Assembly (NCBI GenBank): GCA_900618425.1 | Contig: UZAN01039585.1 | Span: 76,428-140,427, forward strand | Source of the DNA: Echinostoma caproni | Taxonomy: Eukaryota > Platyhelminthes > Trematoda > Plagiorchiida > Echinostomatidae | DNA: 64,000 nucleotides | Direction of reading: 5' to 3' | In this document: positions 63,896 through 64,000 of the stretch, piece after piece | How positions within the stretch are numbered: the first letter of the stretch is position 1 | Layout: every line of letters starts with the position of its first letter | Position numbers and translations under genes: made by a program | Notes under the pieces: generated by a model | Told to the model about the DNA's origin: nothing | Databases searched by the model: none | The model's input: only the letters and a program-made list of their open reading frames with translations

Positions 63896-64000
63896 TTGGA
63901 TATCTTTTTTTCTTCAAGCTCATTGAGAGCAACGTCTCACATGACTGTAGCTTACAATAGTCTGCCGGTCACCGACTCAAGAAGATTGCCAGCTGTCATG

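Larger units (their letters stand above)
61653..64000 (+). other. Intron continuing out of the window, with repeats
   Basis: I looked for the expected next exon (the basic stretch before the membrane segments) and did not find it. The sequence holds a dispersed repeat (62328), a complete inverted-repeat element (62471) and the second copy of another dispersed repeat (63640). Confidence 0.6.

Overview
This is a eukaryotic, AT-rich, repeat-rich window that holds one large, widely spaced gene on the + strand and no convincing second gene. Reading splice sites and phases by eye, I assembled 14 exons between 2872 and 61652 (2958 coding bases, 986 codons) in which every junction keeps frame. Exons 4-14 are clearly a Multiple C2 and Transmembrane domain protein (MCTP), an ER-anchored C2 protein of the synaptotagmin/ferlin-like class. 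They carry three C2 domains: C2A from exons at 36638, 42132, 43835 and 45863; C2B from 51170, 54216 and 54784; C2C from 56070, 56505, 60761 and 61551. The two C-terminal membrane segments that define the family are not in the window, so the gene continues past 64000. Exons at 2872, 13779 and 33234 would encode a long, Ser/Arg-rich, disordered N-terminal region.

The most unusual part is 19.4-28.6 kb. It holds up to five very small candidate exons (21, 30, 48, 27 and 27 bases), all phase 0 to phase 0, between two phase-0 exons. Any of them could be skipped or included without breaking the frame. The two 27-base ones encode similar nonapeptides. This resembles the microexon usage known from parasitic flatworms, here inside a membrane-trafficking gene.

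The introns (up to about 13-19 kb, depending on whether the microexons are real) are full of old mobile DNA. There are tRNA-derived SINE-like units (8.34, 32.07 and 56.14 kb) and head-to-head palindromic SINE-like elements of at least three families (40.46 and 49.01 kb; 14.56, 24.76 and 55.31 kb). There are foldback elements (27.73 kb; a 54-base-arm hairpin at 35.84 kb), a long terminal-inverted-repeat element at 62.47-63.28 kb with an opposite-orientation, interrupted relative at 21.4-24.2 kb, a Penelope-like element remnant with a GIY-YIG motif (57.04 kb), and a frameshifted retrotransposon gag remnant on the - strand (about 60 kb). Paired dispersed repeats lie at 53.4/63.6 kb and 48.0/62.3 kb.

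The organism is most likely a flatworm, perhaps a digenean fluke with a large genome. This is inference from the very long introns, the Penelope-like and SINE content and the phase-0 microexons; no diagnostic marker is present. The window has short N runs (26296, 31513-31519, 37966, 44873), so it comes from a draft assembly.
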